This document shows positions 18,674-27,836 of a stretch of 64,000 bases of DNA, one piece after another. The translations under genes and the position numbers were made by a program. The notes beneath the pieces are model-generated. The model ran no database searches, was not told where the DNA came from, and saw only the letters and a program-made list of their open reading frames with translations. Each line of letters opens with the position of its first letter. Positions within the stretch are counted from its first letter, which is position 1. Source of the DNA: Bin5 sp965204705 (GTDB lineage Bacteria > Chloroflexota > Anaerolineae > Caldilineales > Caldilineaceae); the NCBI GenBank assembly GCA_965204705.1, contig OZ242006.1, forward strand, positions 248,001 through 312,000, given 5' to 3'.

Positions 18674-19723
18674 ATGAAATATCTGACCGCAGCCCAGCTG
18701 CAAGAGATCGGCACCCGGATCCTGAATGCGGCCGGCTCGCCCCACGCCGAGTCGGAAACCGTCTGCGAAATACTGGTGCGCGCCAACCTGTTTGGACACG
18801 ACTCGCATGGCGTGATGCGCATACCGCAATACGTCGGCCAGATTCGCAGCGGCGCGATCAGGCCGGGCACGCCCATCGAGATCGAACGCGAGACAGCCGC
18901 CTCAGCCGTCATCCAGGCGCATCAGGGCTGGGGCATGGTGATCGCCCGGCAGGCGATGCAGCTGGCGATCGAAAAGGCGCGGCAGGTCGCTATCGGCACC
19001 GTCGTGGTGCGCGGCAGCCAGCACGTGGGGCGCGTGGGCGAATACCCCACCATGGCGGCCGAGGCGCGTATGATCGGCATGGCGGTCGTCAACTCCTACG
19101 GCACAACCGGCTCGGTGGCCCCGTGGGGCGGCGCCGAACGGCGGCTCTCACCCAACCCCATTTCCTTCGCCATGCCGAGCGGCGGGCCGTGGCCCGTCAT
19201 GGTCGATATCACGACCTCGGTATTCCCCGAGGGCAAGGTCCGGGTGACCCAATACGCCGGCAAGCAGCTGCCCGAAGGCGTGATCGTCGACTCTGAAGGC
19301 AACCCCACCACCGATCCGGCCGCATTCTACGGCCCCCCGGCGGGCGCGCTCCTGCCCCTGGGCGGGATCGTGGGCCACAAGGGCTTTGCGCTGGGCATCG
19401 TGGCCGAGCTGATGGCCGGTGCCCTCTCCGGCGCCGGCTGCACCGGCAAAGAGCGCGAGCAGACCGGCAACGGCGTCTACTTCCAGGCCATCAACATCGA
19501 GGCCCTGCTTCCCTACGACGAGTTCATCGAGACCGTCCAGGAGCAGATCGCCTGGGTAAAGTCGGCGCGCCCGCAACCCGGCGTTGACGAGGTCCTCTTC
19601 CCCGGCGAACCCGAGTACCGCACCGCCCAGCAGCGCGGCGCAGACGGCATCCCGGTCGAAGACAGCATCTGGCAGGAGATCGTCGAAACCGCAGACAGCC
19701 TCGGCGTCACGGTTGAAGCCTGA
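18674..19723 (+). CDS. Ldh family (malate/L-lactate/ureidoglycolate-type) oxidoreductase, copy 1
   Basis: A 349-residue NAD(P)-dependent dehydrogenase of the Ldh_2 fold, which is distinct from the Rossmann type. Hallmarks are LFGHDSHGVMRIPQYV near residue 40 with the catalytic His, VVRGSQHVGRVGEYPTMAAE near 115, and LPLGGIVGHKGFALGI near 230. It oxidises a 2-hydroxy acid. GGAG precedes the ATG. Together with the next gene it suggests use of hydroxy acids. A paralogue is encoded on the other strand at 21702. Confidence 0.9.
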   Translation: MKYLTAAQLQEIGTRILNAAGSPHAESETVCEILVRANLFGHDSHGVMRIPQYVGQIRSGAIRPGTPIEIERETAASAVIQAHQGWGMVIARQAMQLAIEKARQVAIGTVVVRGSQHVGRVGEYPTMAAEARMIGMAVVNSYGTTGSVAPWGGAERRLSPNPISFAMPSGGPWPVMVDITTSVFPEGKVRVTQYAGKQLPEGVIVDSEGNPTTDPAAFYGPPAGALLPLGGIVGHKGFALGIVAELMAGALSGAGCTGKEREQTGNGVYFQAINIEALLPYDEFIETVQEQIAWVKSARPQPGVDEVLFPGEPEYRTAQQRGADGIPVEDSIWQEIVETADSLGVTVEA

Positions 19724-19857
19724 CCCGCGCCGCCGCTTGCCACACGCGCACGCCGGCCCGTTCCGGTTTGAAGCCCCACCGCTTACATGGCATCATGGAG
19801 TGCAATGCGCATGCCGTTCACTAACCACTGACCACTGCCTTTACGAGGTTCAGACAA

Positions 19858-20826
19858 ATGCAAATTCTCTTTCTTCCCTTCAATCCCGTCATGCAATACT
19901 GGTACGATGGTTTTGTCGAAGCGGTCGACGGACGTTATCCAATCAAGATGTACGATCATGACAAGCCGGTCGCCCCGCAGTTTGAGGGTGTCGACGTGGT
20001 GGTGGCGTGCGCGGGCTGCACCCACGAGATGGTCGATGCGGCTGTGGATGCCGGCGTTAAGCTGTGGCAGGTGCTCTCGGTCGGCGTCGATCACTGGGAC
20101 ATGCCATACTTCTTCAGAAAGGAGATGCCTTTCGCCAATACGCCCGGCCCCTTCAGCGCCATCGCCCTGGCCGAGCATGCGCTTACCCTGATGCTCCTGA
20201 TCGCCAAGAACCATCGCACAGCGCAGGCGAACATGCGCGCCGAACTCTTCAGCCTGCCGCTGAACGACGAGCTGGCCGGCAAGAAGCTCGGCCTGATCGG
20301 GCTGGGCGCTAGCGGGCGAGAGCTGGCCAAGCGCGGCCACGCCATGGGCATGGAGGTCATGGCGATCGACATCGCCGACATCCCGCAGTCGGTGCGCGAC
20401 GAGTGTCAGGTCTCCTTCTTCGGGGATCCCAGCGCCATGGATCACGTGATCGCCGAGGCCGACTATCTGTCCCTGCACACGCCCAGCACCGCCCAGACAA
20501 AGCACATGATTGGGGCGCCGCAGTTCGAGTTGATGAAGTCGACGGCCGTGCTGATCAACGTGGCGCGCGGGCTGCTGGTGGATGAGGACGCGCTGGTCGA
20601 GGCGTTACAGAGCGGGCAGATCCGGGCCGCCGGCATGGACGCGTTCGCGACCGAGCCGCTGCCGAGCTCCCACCCGCTGCTGCAGATGGACAACATGTTC
20701 TGCACGCCGCACATCGCCGGCGTTACCAGGGAGACCACGCAGCGCCGCGGCCAGGCCGCCGCCAACAACGTCTACCGGGTCTCCCAGGGGCTGGAGCCGC
20801 TGCATCTGGTCACCCCGAATAGCTAA
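19858..20826 (+). CDS. D-isomer specific 2-hydroxyacid dehydrogenase
   Basis: A 322-residue dehydrogenase. The NAD-binding motif is GLIGLGASGRELAKR near residue 145. The catalytic triad fits: Arg in INVARGLLVDEDAL, Glu in AFATEPLP, and His in CTPHIAGVT. This family interconverts D-2-hydroxy acids and 2-keto acids, for example glycerate, lactate or phosphoglycerate. GAGG lies upstream of the ATG. It follows the Ldh-type gene after 134 bp that contain an ACCACTGACCACTG micro-repeat. Confidence 0.92.
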   Translation: MQILFLPFNPVMQYWYDGFVEAVDGRYPIKMYDHDKPVAPQFEGVDVVVACAGCTHEMVDAAVDAGVKLWQVLSVGVDHWDMPYFFRKEMPFANTPGPFSAIALAEHALTLMLLIAKNHRTAQANMRAELFSLPLNDELAGKKLGLIGLGASGRELAKRGHAMGMEVMAIDIADIPQSVRDECQVSFFGDPSAMDHVIAEADYLSLHTPSTAQTKHMIGAPQFELMKSTAVLINVARGLLVDEDALVEALQSGQIRAAGMDAFATEPLPSSHPLLQMDNMFCTPHIAGVTRETTQRRGQAAANNVYRVSQGLEPLHLVTPNS

Positions 20827-20935
20827 GTTCAGCCCGTAACCGCGTTTAGAGGCGCACAGTGGACGGTGACCTGTACCGTCCACTGATTCGGGAATCCCCC
20901 GCCAAACGCCGCCGTGCCCGCATGTCTGCCCGAGG

Positions 20936-21631
20936 CTACTCGCGGCGCCCTATGCGCTGTTTCAACCCCTCGTAACTGAACCGGTCGCTCGCAAGGAAAT
21001 CGAAGTAGGACCTCTCCTCCTCCAGGACCCGTTGCGCCTGATCGACGACTTCCTCAGCGATCGCGAGGGGGATCGACACAACGCCGTTGGCGTCTCCGTG
21101 CAGCAGGTCGCCGGGCCGAATGGTCAGGCCGCAGATCGAAACCGTGATGTCCAGATTGGTATAAGTGCCGTATCCATGCGAGACGACCGCGCCGGGGCAG
21201 AAGAGCTGGAAGCCCGGCGCGCGCTGCTGAATGCCGTGAAAGTCGCGGCTCCCCAGATCGGTGACCACGCCCACGCCGCCCAGTTTCTGCAAAGCGGAGC
21301 AGAACATATCTCCAACCAGACAGCTGCGCGCGCGGTCGGCTCCCGTGTACTGGACCGCCAGGATCACCGGCTTGGGCGCAGCATCGACCATGTCCAACAC
21401 CTCGTGCAGGCGCATCGGCCTGTCGTCGCCGGCGTAGGTCGTGTCGTGCGTGGCGGTTACCGCGAAGCCCACCATCGGCTCCTGCTCAGGGAACTGACAC
21501 CGTAGCTCCATCGAGCTATATCCCGTGACCTGATCGCGCACCTCGAAATGTTCGATAGCATTGGCGATCGTGGCGCTGTCGATCCGGCGCAGCGCGTCGA
21601 GCGTTTCGGCAGAGAGTTGCGGGTTCGTCAT
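20936..21631 (-). CDS. RraA-like / 4-hydroxy-4-methyl-2-oxoglutarate aldolase-type protein
   Basis: 231 residues from the ATG at 21631, which has AAGGAGAT upstream; the frame continues upstream without homology. The family blocks are present: IDSATIANAIEHFEVRD at the start, GGVGVVTDLGSRDFHGI near residue 115 with the Mg-linked Asp, and RPGDLLHGDANGVVSIP near 180. Members cleave 4-hydroxy-2-keto acids; others inhibit RNase E. In this setting of hydroxy-acid dehydrogenases an aldolase is the more likely role. Confidence 0.88.
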   Translation of the reverse strand: MTNPQLSAETLDALRRIDSATIANAIEHFEVRDQVTGYSSMELRCQFPEQEPMVGFAVTATHDTTYAGDDRPMRLHEVLDMVDAAPKPVILAVQYTGADRARSCLVGDMFCSALQKLGGVGVVTDLGSRDFHGIQQRAPGFQLFCPGAVVSHGYGTYTNLDITVSICGLTIRPGDLLHGDANGVVSIPLAIAEEVVDQAQRVLEEERSYFDFLASDRFSYEGLKQRIGRRE

Positions 21632-21701
21632 CGTGATCTCCTTGAACCGGCCTCGACCCGCATGGACAATGCGGCGGCCGCTGGGTTGTGAACACTGAAA
21701 T

Positions 21702-22748
21702 CTATGCGATTTCCACTCCGACCGAAGCAGCTGCTTCGGTGAGGGACTGCCAGATGTCTTCGGCGATGGGAATGCCGTCGCGCCGGCGGCGCTCGCGCGT
21801 GCGCGCCTCCATGTCGCCCGGCGCCAGTACCCTGTCGAAATCCGGCGCCGGCGGCACCGCCCGCACCCGCCGCTCCATCTCGTCCGCCCGTTCGGCATAC
21901 TCGGCGAAGGGTTGAAACAGGTCCGCCTTGATCGCTATCATGGTGACGCCCTGGTGGAGAAAGATGGCGCCGCCCCGCCCCGCTTCCACGTAGCTGTCGG
22001 CGCCTGTGAATATTCGTCCCAGGAACTCTGCGGCCATCATCAGTGTATAACCCTTATGCGCGCCGAATGGCAGGTGCCCGCCGCCGGCGAAAAACTCGTC
22101 CGGGTTGGTGGTTGGGACGCCATCCTTGTCAACGATGCTGTAGGGGGGTAGCTGTTCGCGACGGCTGTAGGCATTCTCAATTTTGACACCGGAGAGGGCG
22201 GTCGTGGCCCAGTCGAACATCATCGTCGACTCTTCGCCGGCCGGCAGCCCGATCGAGATGGGATTGGTGTGCAGCACGCGTCTCTTGCCGCCGTAAGGCA
22301 CAGATACAGGTTCCACCTGGCCGAAACCCCCGGCCCAGACCATGCCAACCATGTTCTCTTCCGCCGCCATCTCTACGTAGGTGCCCAGCCGCCCGATGTG
22401 GTGCGACTGCACGATGCCGACCACGGCCATGTTCTGTGTTCTGGCCTTGCTGATCGCCAGCTCCATCGCATATTTGGCGGTTACGTGGCCGAAGGTCCAA
22501 TTTCCCGTCACCAGAGCACTGGTGGCGGTCTCCTGCATGATTGCCGGTTTGGCCGCGGGCAGGATCTCGTCATTTTTTATGCCTGCCACGTAAAGGGGGA
22601 TGGGCCAGATGCCGTGCGTGTCCACACCACTGAGATTGGACAGCACCAGGTGCTGTGCCACCTCCTCGGCGTTGCCTTCATCGGCGCCGGCGGCCAGCAG
22701 GATCTGTTTGACCAGGGCATGAAGTTCATCCGCGGTTCTTGTTATCAT
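21702..22748 (-). CDS. Ldh family (malate/L-lactate-type) oxidoreductase, copy 2
   Basis: A 348-residue paralogue of the protein encoded at 18674. It shows NLSGVDTHGIWPIPLYV with the catalytic His, IVQSHHIGRLGTYVEMAAEE near 115 and HLPFGAHKGYTLMMAAE near 230. AAGGAGATG lies just before the ATG. It precedes the RraA-like gene on the same strand (70 bp gap), so oxidation of a hydroxy acid and cleavage of the product may be linked. Substrates of the two copies probably differ. Confidence 0.9.
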   Translation of the reverse strand: MITRTADELHALVKQILLAAGADEGNAEEVAQHLVLSNLSGVDTHGIWPIPLYVAGIKNDEILPAAKPAIMQETATSALVTGNWTFGHVTAKYAMELAISKARTQNMAVVGIVQSHHIGRLGTYVEMAAEENMVGMVWAGGFGQVEPVSVPYGGKRRVLHTNPISIGLPAGEESTMMFDWATTALSGVKIENAYSRREQLPPYSIVDKDGVPTTNPDEFFAGGGHLPFGAHKGYTLMMAAEFLGRIFTGADSYVEAGRGGAIFLHQGVTMIAIKADLFQPFAEYAERADEMERRVRAVPPAPDFDRVLAPGDMEARTRERRRRDGIPIAEDIWQSLTEAAASVGVEIA

Positions 22749-22834
22749 GTCATCTCCTTAGCGGCCAGAAGCTTATGTGTGACGACCGTTTGGCAGCAGG
22801 CAAGCGGGTAGGGCAAGGCACACCTTCGGCCCAC

Positions 22835-22850
22835 AGTTTCACGTGGAACA
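22835..22850. promoter_or_regulatory. parS-like 16-mer in a 350-bp gene-free spacer
   Basis: AGTTTCACGTGGAACA matches the widespread parS consensus TGTTTCACGTGAAACA at 14 of 16 positions and keeps the CACGTG core. The rest of the spacer (22749-23098) shows only an isolated TATAAT at 22868-22873 and no gene. Confidence 0.4.
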
Positions 22851-23098
22851 GTCCTTCGCTGTCGTAGTATAATCCTTATTCCTGTATGCAGCTACAGCAG
22901 TCTGGTGACTTCGCCTGCTGGATCGGGCGCACCTCGCTTCGTCCGGCTCGCTGAGCCCGGCGGATCCATTCCATTTCATGACCGGATTCGAGATGTGAGT
23001 CGGCATAATATGGTCGCAATGCCGTGTTCGTGAGCGCAGTTATCGAGAGTTGAACGGTCCAGAGAGTTGGCACCTGCGCACATGAGGGGGAAAGGTCT

Positions 23099-24417
23099 GT
23101 GAACGAGCGTATCGTCGTGATAGGCGGCGGGCCCGCCGGCGTAGCGGCGGCCAGCAGCGCGGCCCCCTTCGCCGACGCCGTTACCATTGTGTCGGATCGC
23201 CCCGTTGACGCCTGGCATCAACTTCAGCCCAGTGGCGTATGGTCGACTGGTGTGGACAATCTATTTGTCGCACCCGGCCCGGAGACTTCAGCGGCGAGAG
23301 AACTGCTGGGCAGAAGTCGGGTCACTCTTGCCGAGGTACATGCGCATGCAGACAGGATTGTCAGGCGCTGGAGCGCACAGCAGGCGCGCCACTTGCAAGC
23401 TCTTGGCGTAGCGTTCATCAAGGGAAAGGCATCGTTTCAGTCGCCTAGCCGGCTGAAGATGGCCTACGATTCCGATGACGACATGACGGTAGAGGCTGAT
23501 GCGTTCATTATGGCCGCAGGTTCAATTCCGTTCGCGCCGCCGCCCCTGGCACAGCCCGCGAAATGCCGCATCTGCCATCCAGTATTAACGTGATCGGGGA
23601 TGGGCCGACCGGATTTGAGTTCGTCCACATCTTCAGCGCACTCAGCATTGATGTAACCTGGCTTGTCTTGTCCGGGGGGCTCAGCTGCGCCATTGCTCCG
23701 GATGCCGACACTTTCCTTGTCGATATGCTCCTGCGAAGAGGCGTTCAGATCCGGCCGGGGGAGCCGGTCGCGGCGTTGAGACGATATGAGGATCACGTCA
23801 CAGCCGTGAAGCCGGATGGCTCCCGCTTCGAGGCTGAGATAGCCTTCGTGACAATCGGGAACCGACCCAACGTTGCTCCACTGAATTTGGAAGCCATAGG
23901 CGTGCAGGCTGACGCGCTCGGATCTGTGCTCTCTGATGGATATGGGCTGACGAATATTGAGGGGATCTGTGTAGTTGGTGATGCGGGCGGGTCAGAGCGG
24001 GAAGTGTTTCAATGGCCCAAGCCCACGTTGCAGCACTTCATGCGACTGGGCAGGAAACCGGATCCTTTGATGAGACTGGTATGGTCATTCCTTTCCAATT
24101 CTCAGGTGGCGCAGGTAGGTGTATAGTCAGCCGCAGACAGTTCCGTCCGGAGTAGGGAAGTGGTAAGGCAGACTGGCCTGAAGACGTATATCTCAGGACA
24201 TATGGAAGGCTTTATGAGGCTGGCGTGGAACCGGAACAGGCAGATGGTCGGAGGATTGGCCGTGGGCTATCAGGCTGTCGATACGCCGGCTCCCGTGTCC
24301 GTGGCTGTCAAGACAAAGACGACGATCGACACACTCGCTTTCCTGCACGGCCCCCATCCCGCTATAGGCGAGCTTCCCTCTATGACCGCGCGAGCCGCCT
24401 GTGTGCAAGCGCTCTAG
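23099..24417 (+). pseudogene. Disrupted pyridine nucleotide-disulfide oxidoreductase-like flavoprotein
   Basis: Three pieces of one flavoprotein lie in order. The first (23099-23593) holds the FAD motif RIVVIGGGPAGVAAASSAA. The second is in another frame from about 23560 (LPSSINVIGDGPTGFEF, the NAD-binding site, and GICVVGDAGG, the second FAD site). The third is in the same frame as the second but behind a TAG at 24124-24126 (dimerisation domain ending HPAIGELPS). The frameshift near 23560 also seems to have removed about ten codons, and the TAG sits inside the SQVAQVGV..SAAD region that is continuous in relatives. The usual CxxxxC redox motif is not visible in the first piece. The gene looks recently inactivated. 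Confidence 0.75.
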
Positions 24418-24665
24418 ATGGGGTATCTTCGGGCTCTGCTATAGCGCGACAGACCGCAATCCTACTGGCACCACCTCATTGAACAACCGCGGCTCTATCC
24501 GATCCGGCTCAGCGTCCAGATCGACGCCATCGTAGCCGGCGCTGGTCACCGTTCCCAGTACCTCTCACGGCCTTTCCCAGACGTTTCCGCCATCGCCGGC
24601 CAGTGTGACCAGGACAACCGAATATTTGTGTGACACGGCGTGGACCTCCTCCGTCACTATCCGGA

Positions 24666-26339
24666 CTAAGACTGTGGCGTCGTTGTTGGCGTGGTGGTCG
24701 GTTCCTCCTCAGCGCCCGGCGTGGCCGGCGGCCCTTGCTCATCGGGCGGCGGCGGCTCAGATGTGTTCGTGGGCGTCGGTGTCTCCGTGGCAACCGGTTC
24801 CGCCGTCGGTGTCGGCGTTTCAGTGTCAGCCGGTACCGGCGTCGGTGTCTCAGTGTCGGCCGGTACCGGTGCAACGGTCGCCGTGGGTGTCTCAGTGGCG
24901 GTCGGTTCCGTCGCAACCGTTGGCGTGAGCGTCGCCGTTTCTGTCGGTTCAGGCGTCGGCGCGAGTTGCCACCAGAAGCTGACGCGTGCGACGCCGGAAC
25001 TCTCAAAGAATTCGACCTGGAGGGCGCGCTCACCGCCAGGCAGACTCACATCGACATTGACAGTGCGGTCGGCGCCATCCTTCCATTCGTCCAGAATCAG
25101 CTGACTGTCCAGGTAGACGCGGGCGCCGTCATCTGTCCGCAGGAAGAAGCGATAGGTGCCGGGTTCAAAGGAGACGCGCCGCTGCCAGCGGGCGGAAAAA
25201 TGGTCTGCGGGCAGGTTGGCCGCAGGTCTGCCCTCACCCCAGTTGAAATCTATCTGCGGTTCGTCCCGCACCAGCACTGGATTTCCCTGCAGGTCTCGGT
25301 TGCCGAAGTATTCACCCTTCCAGCCGCTGAAAGAGTCGTTGCGCTCCCACCAGAAGCGCATCAGGGCCACGCCCGTTCGCTCGAAGTAGTCCACCTGGAT
25401 GGTGTGCATCCCTGTACTGAGGGGGACGTCAACCGTGTAGGTACGTGCGGGGCCCTCTTCCCACTCATCCAAGATGAGAGCGTTGTCGATGTAGAGCCGG
25501 AAGCCATCATCGACTTCGATGTTAAAGCGATAGATGCCGGCATCGAAGTTGAGCGTCCGAGTCCAACGAGCGCTGAAATGGTCCACGCCCAGGCTGCTAT
25601 CTGCCTTTCCCTCGCCCCAATTGAAGAATATCACCAGGTCGTTGCGTGTGAGCAGGGCCGGTCCCGACTGGTTGGGATTGTTCCAATAGTCGCCGCGCCA
25701 GTCGGTGATGATCAGCGGCGTCGCCGTTGGTACAGGGGTGAGCGTCGGTGTCGCTGACGGGGTAGGCGTTGGTGTAACTGATGGCGTAGGCGTTGGTGTA
25801 ACTGATGGCGTAGGCGTTGCGGTATCCTCTTGCTGCGCCGCCACTGTTTCCGTCGTAGCCGTAACGGTCACCTCCACGTCCTCGCCGGTTTGGAAGAGCG
25901 CGGTCGCCTCGTGCTGGCCATCGGACGTGTAGGCAAGGACGGTATGCGTGCCCGCTTCCAGCCAGCGCGGGCTGATCGGGTAGAGAAAGCCGGTGCTGAT
26001 TGTGCCCGCCGTGTCCGCAGTGCTGGCAGCAAGGATGCCGCTGCGTCCGCGCTCATCGCGCAGCGCGATCAAGACCAGGCTGCCCGCTGGCCAGTTTTCG
26101 CCGGTAACCTGTACATAGACACCGGCGGAGCCTGACGTTGGCGATATCACAATGGCCGGTTCACCGCTATCTATCTCGACAACCGGACGCGTGGGTACGC
26201 CCACCGGCGGGCTGTACACTGGCGAGGCACAGGCGCTGAACGCCAGTGCTATCAGAACCAGAAGGCTGAACCGAACGGGGGAAAAGTGTGGGATGACAAG
26301 TCGGCGTGCAGTTCCTGAGAGGAGATTGTCGGTCTTCAT
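24666..26339 (-). CDS. Surface lipoprotein with two PA14-like domains and TPTP linkers
   Basis: 557 residues. An N-terminal basic stretch and hydrophobic segment end in a lipobox-like AFSAC. Then come an Ig-like/IPT-type domain (about 60-150), a threonine/proline linker, two PA14-like domains (about 200-300 and 325-420, with WRGDYWNN...DHFSARW and WKGEYFGNRDL...DHFSARW), and a long TETATPT-type tail. PA14 domains bind carbohydrates. The protein probably sits on the outside of the cell with the PA14 domains projecting on the flexible linkers. A TATAAT on the minus strand lies in the 223-bp divergent spacer upstream. The acidic, repetitive tail makes the exact C-terminus unimportant for function. 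Confidence 0.85.
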   Translation of the reverse strand: MKTDNLLSGTARRLVIPHFSPVRFSLLVLIALAFSACASPVYSPPVGVPTRPVVEIDSGEPAIVISPTSGSAGVYVQVTGENWPAGSLVLIALRDERGRSGILAASTADTAGTISTGFLYPISPRWLEAGTHTVLAYTSDGQHEATALFQTGEDVEVTVTATTETVAAQQEDTATPTPSVTPTPTPSVTPTPTPSATPTLTPVPTATPLIITDWRGDYWNNPNQSGPALLTRNDLVIFFNWGEGKADSSLGVDHFSARWTRTLNFDAGIYRFNIEVDDGFRLYIDNALILDEWEEGPARTYTVDVPLSTGMHTIQVDYFERTGVALMRFWWERNDSFSGWKGEYFGNRDLQGNPVLVRDEPQIDFNWGEGRPAANLPADHFSARWQRRVSFEPGTYRFFLRTDDGARVYLDSQLILDEWKDGADRTVNVDVSLPGGERALQVEFFESSGVARVSFWWQLAPTPEPTETATLTPTVATEPTATETPTATVAPVPADTETPTPVPADTETPTPTAEPVATETPTPTNTSEPPPPDEQGPPATPGAEEEPTTTPTTTPQS

Positions 26340-26562
26340 CCGGGCTTCACTCCTGCGCGAATTGTTGAATGCGCTACCGACTTGCTATGTCGGCGCCGAG
26401 GCGGGCAGCAGATTAGTCCAACAAGAGCATCGTGTGCAAAAGAAACGAGCGCAGGCAGGAAATCGTTCCCGCGGGCGCCGTTCATTGCGCAACTATTCCG
26501 TTGAAGGAGTTCGTGGTAACCGTCTGGTAGGATTATACCACTAAACTACAGGTGGAATACAG

Positions 26563-27816
26563 TTGCAGCACGGTCGAATCGCACAACTGCCGGCGGCATT
26601 GATGACTGACGGTGAACTTGTCCGCCGCGCCCAACAGGGTGAGCGGCGGGCATTTGATGAACTGATAATGCGCCATCAGCCCATCGCGCTCTCTTTGGCG
26701 GTCGGCATCGTCGCTGATCGGGAGCGGGCGCTGGAGCTGACTCAAGAGGCCGTCCTGCATGCCTATCTCTCGTTGGACAGAATCCGCAAGCCGGACAGCT
26801 TTCGCGCCTGGCTGTGCGGCATCGTCGTCAATCTGTGCAAAAGCCATCTGCGCCGACCGCGTGTCGAAACACTGTCGCTCGAGCTGCTCAGCGGCGGCCG
26901 CAGTCTCGATTCGCTGCCCTTTTCCGACAGCGCCCCCCAACCGCATGAAGCGGCCGAGGCCAGAGAAACACACCACCTGATCCTGGCGGCCATCGCGCAG
27001 CTGTCACCGGCCAACCGGGACGCCGTCCTTCTCTACTACTTCGAGCAGTTGAGCGTGCGCGAGATCGCTTCTCTCCTGCAGATCAGCGTGCCCGCCGTCA
27101 AAGGGCGTTTGCACAAGTCCCGCCGCAAGCTGCGCGACCAGCTGCGTTCGAATTTCGCTGAAAGACAAAAGAGACCAGCCGCTGCCGAACAGACCAGGAG
27201 CACACAGATGATTCCCGTTAGCGTACTCGACATCGTCGTGCCGGACCCTGAATCCGACCATCGAATACTGATCCTTTTGGAAGAAGACAAGCGGCGCCTG
27301 CTGGCGATCTGGATTGGTCCTCACGAGGCAGACTGCATCGCTCTCTATCTGAAAGGGACGAAGCTTGTGCGGCCGATGACGTACAGTTTCATGGCCGGCC
27401 TGCTGGATAAGGCAAGTGTGCGCATTGAATCAGTGTCGGTATCCGCGTTGGAGAACGAGACCTTTTTCGCAACCGTAAACGCCCGGAACGGCGACGGCAG
27501 CATTGCCATCGATGCCCGGCCCAGCGACGCAATCGCCCTGGCCTTGCACACACAAAGCCCCATTTCTGTTGCCGCCGAGGTCATGGACAACGCCGGCGAA
27601 GAGATCCCGGACAATATGGAGATCGTGGCACAGGGGAAGGGGCTGAGCGATCTTACCAGCATCGATCCGGAGGAGATGGAGAAACGACAAAAGAAGCGGG
27701 AAGAATGGGAAAGTATGTTACCCGAGGAGCGGCGTGAAGAAAACCGCAAAAAGCTTCTCGCCCATCTGACCGATTCTGGCTGCCTGGTCCAAAGCGCGGC
27801 GCCAACCGAAGAGTAG
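26563..27816 (+). CDS. ECF sigma factor fused to a bifunctional nuclease (BFN, DUF151) domain
   Basis: A single 417-residue frame. Residues 15-95 form sigma region 2 (ELVRRAQQGERRAFDELI, then RALELTQEAVLHAYLSLDRI) and 140-195 form region 4 with the helix-turn-helix VREIASLLQISVPAVKGRL. From residue 216 a complete BFN domain follows, with WIGPHEADCIALYLKG and DARPSDAIALAL, and a basic/acidic helical tail. Met216 (ATG at 27208) has AGGAG seven bases upstream, so the BFN part could also be made alone. BFN proteins have reported nuclease activity and stress roles. The start is TTG at 26563; ATG at 26602 is an alternative. No anti-sigma gene is adjacent. Confidence 0.85.
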   Translation: MQHGRIAQLPAALMTDGELVRRAQQGERRAFDELIMRHQPIALSLAVGIVADRERALELTQEAVLHAYLSLDRIRKPDSFRAWLCGIVVNLCKSHLRRPRVETLSLELLSGGRSLDSLPFSDSAPQPHEAAEARETHHLILAAIAQLSPANRDAVLLYYFEQLSVREIASLLQISVPAVKGRLHKSRRKLRDQLRSNFAERQKRPAAAEQTRSTQMIPVSVLDIVVPDPESDHRILILLEEDKRRLLAIWIGPHEADCIALYLKGTKLVRPMTYSFMAGLLDKASVRIESVSVSALENETFFATVNARNGDGSIAIDARPSDAIALALHTQSPISVAAEVMDNAGEEIPDNMEIVAQGKGLSDLTSIDPEEMEKRQKKREEWESMLPEERREENRKKLLAHLTDSGCLVQSAAPTEE

Positions 27817-27836
27817 ACGCCGCCTTCTCGAGTTTC

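Noticed and set aside
24605..25104. Val/Gly/Ser-rich plus-strand frames
   Set aside because: They are the reverse strand of the TPT-rich tail of the PA14 lipoprotein.
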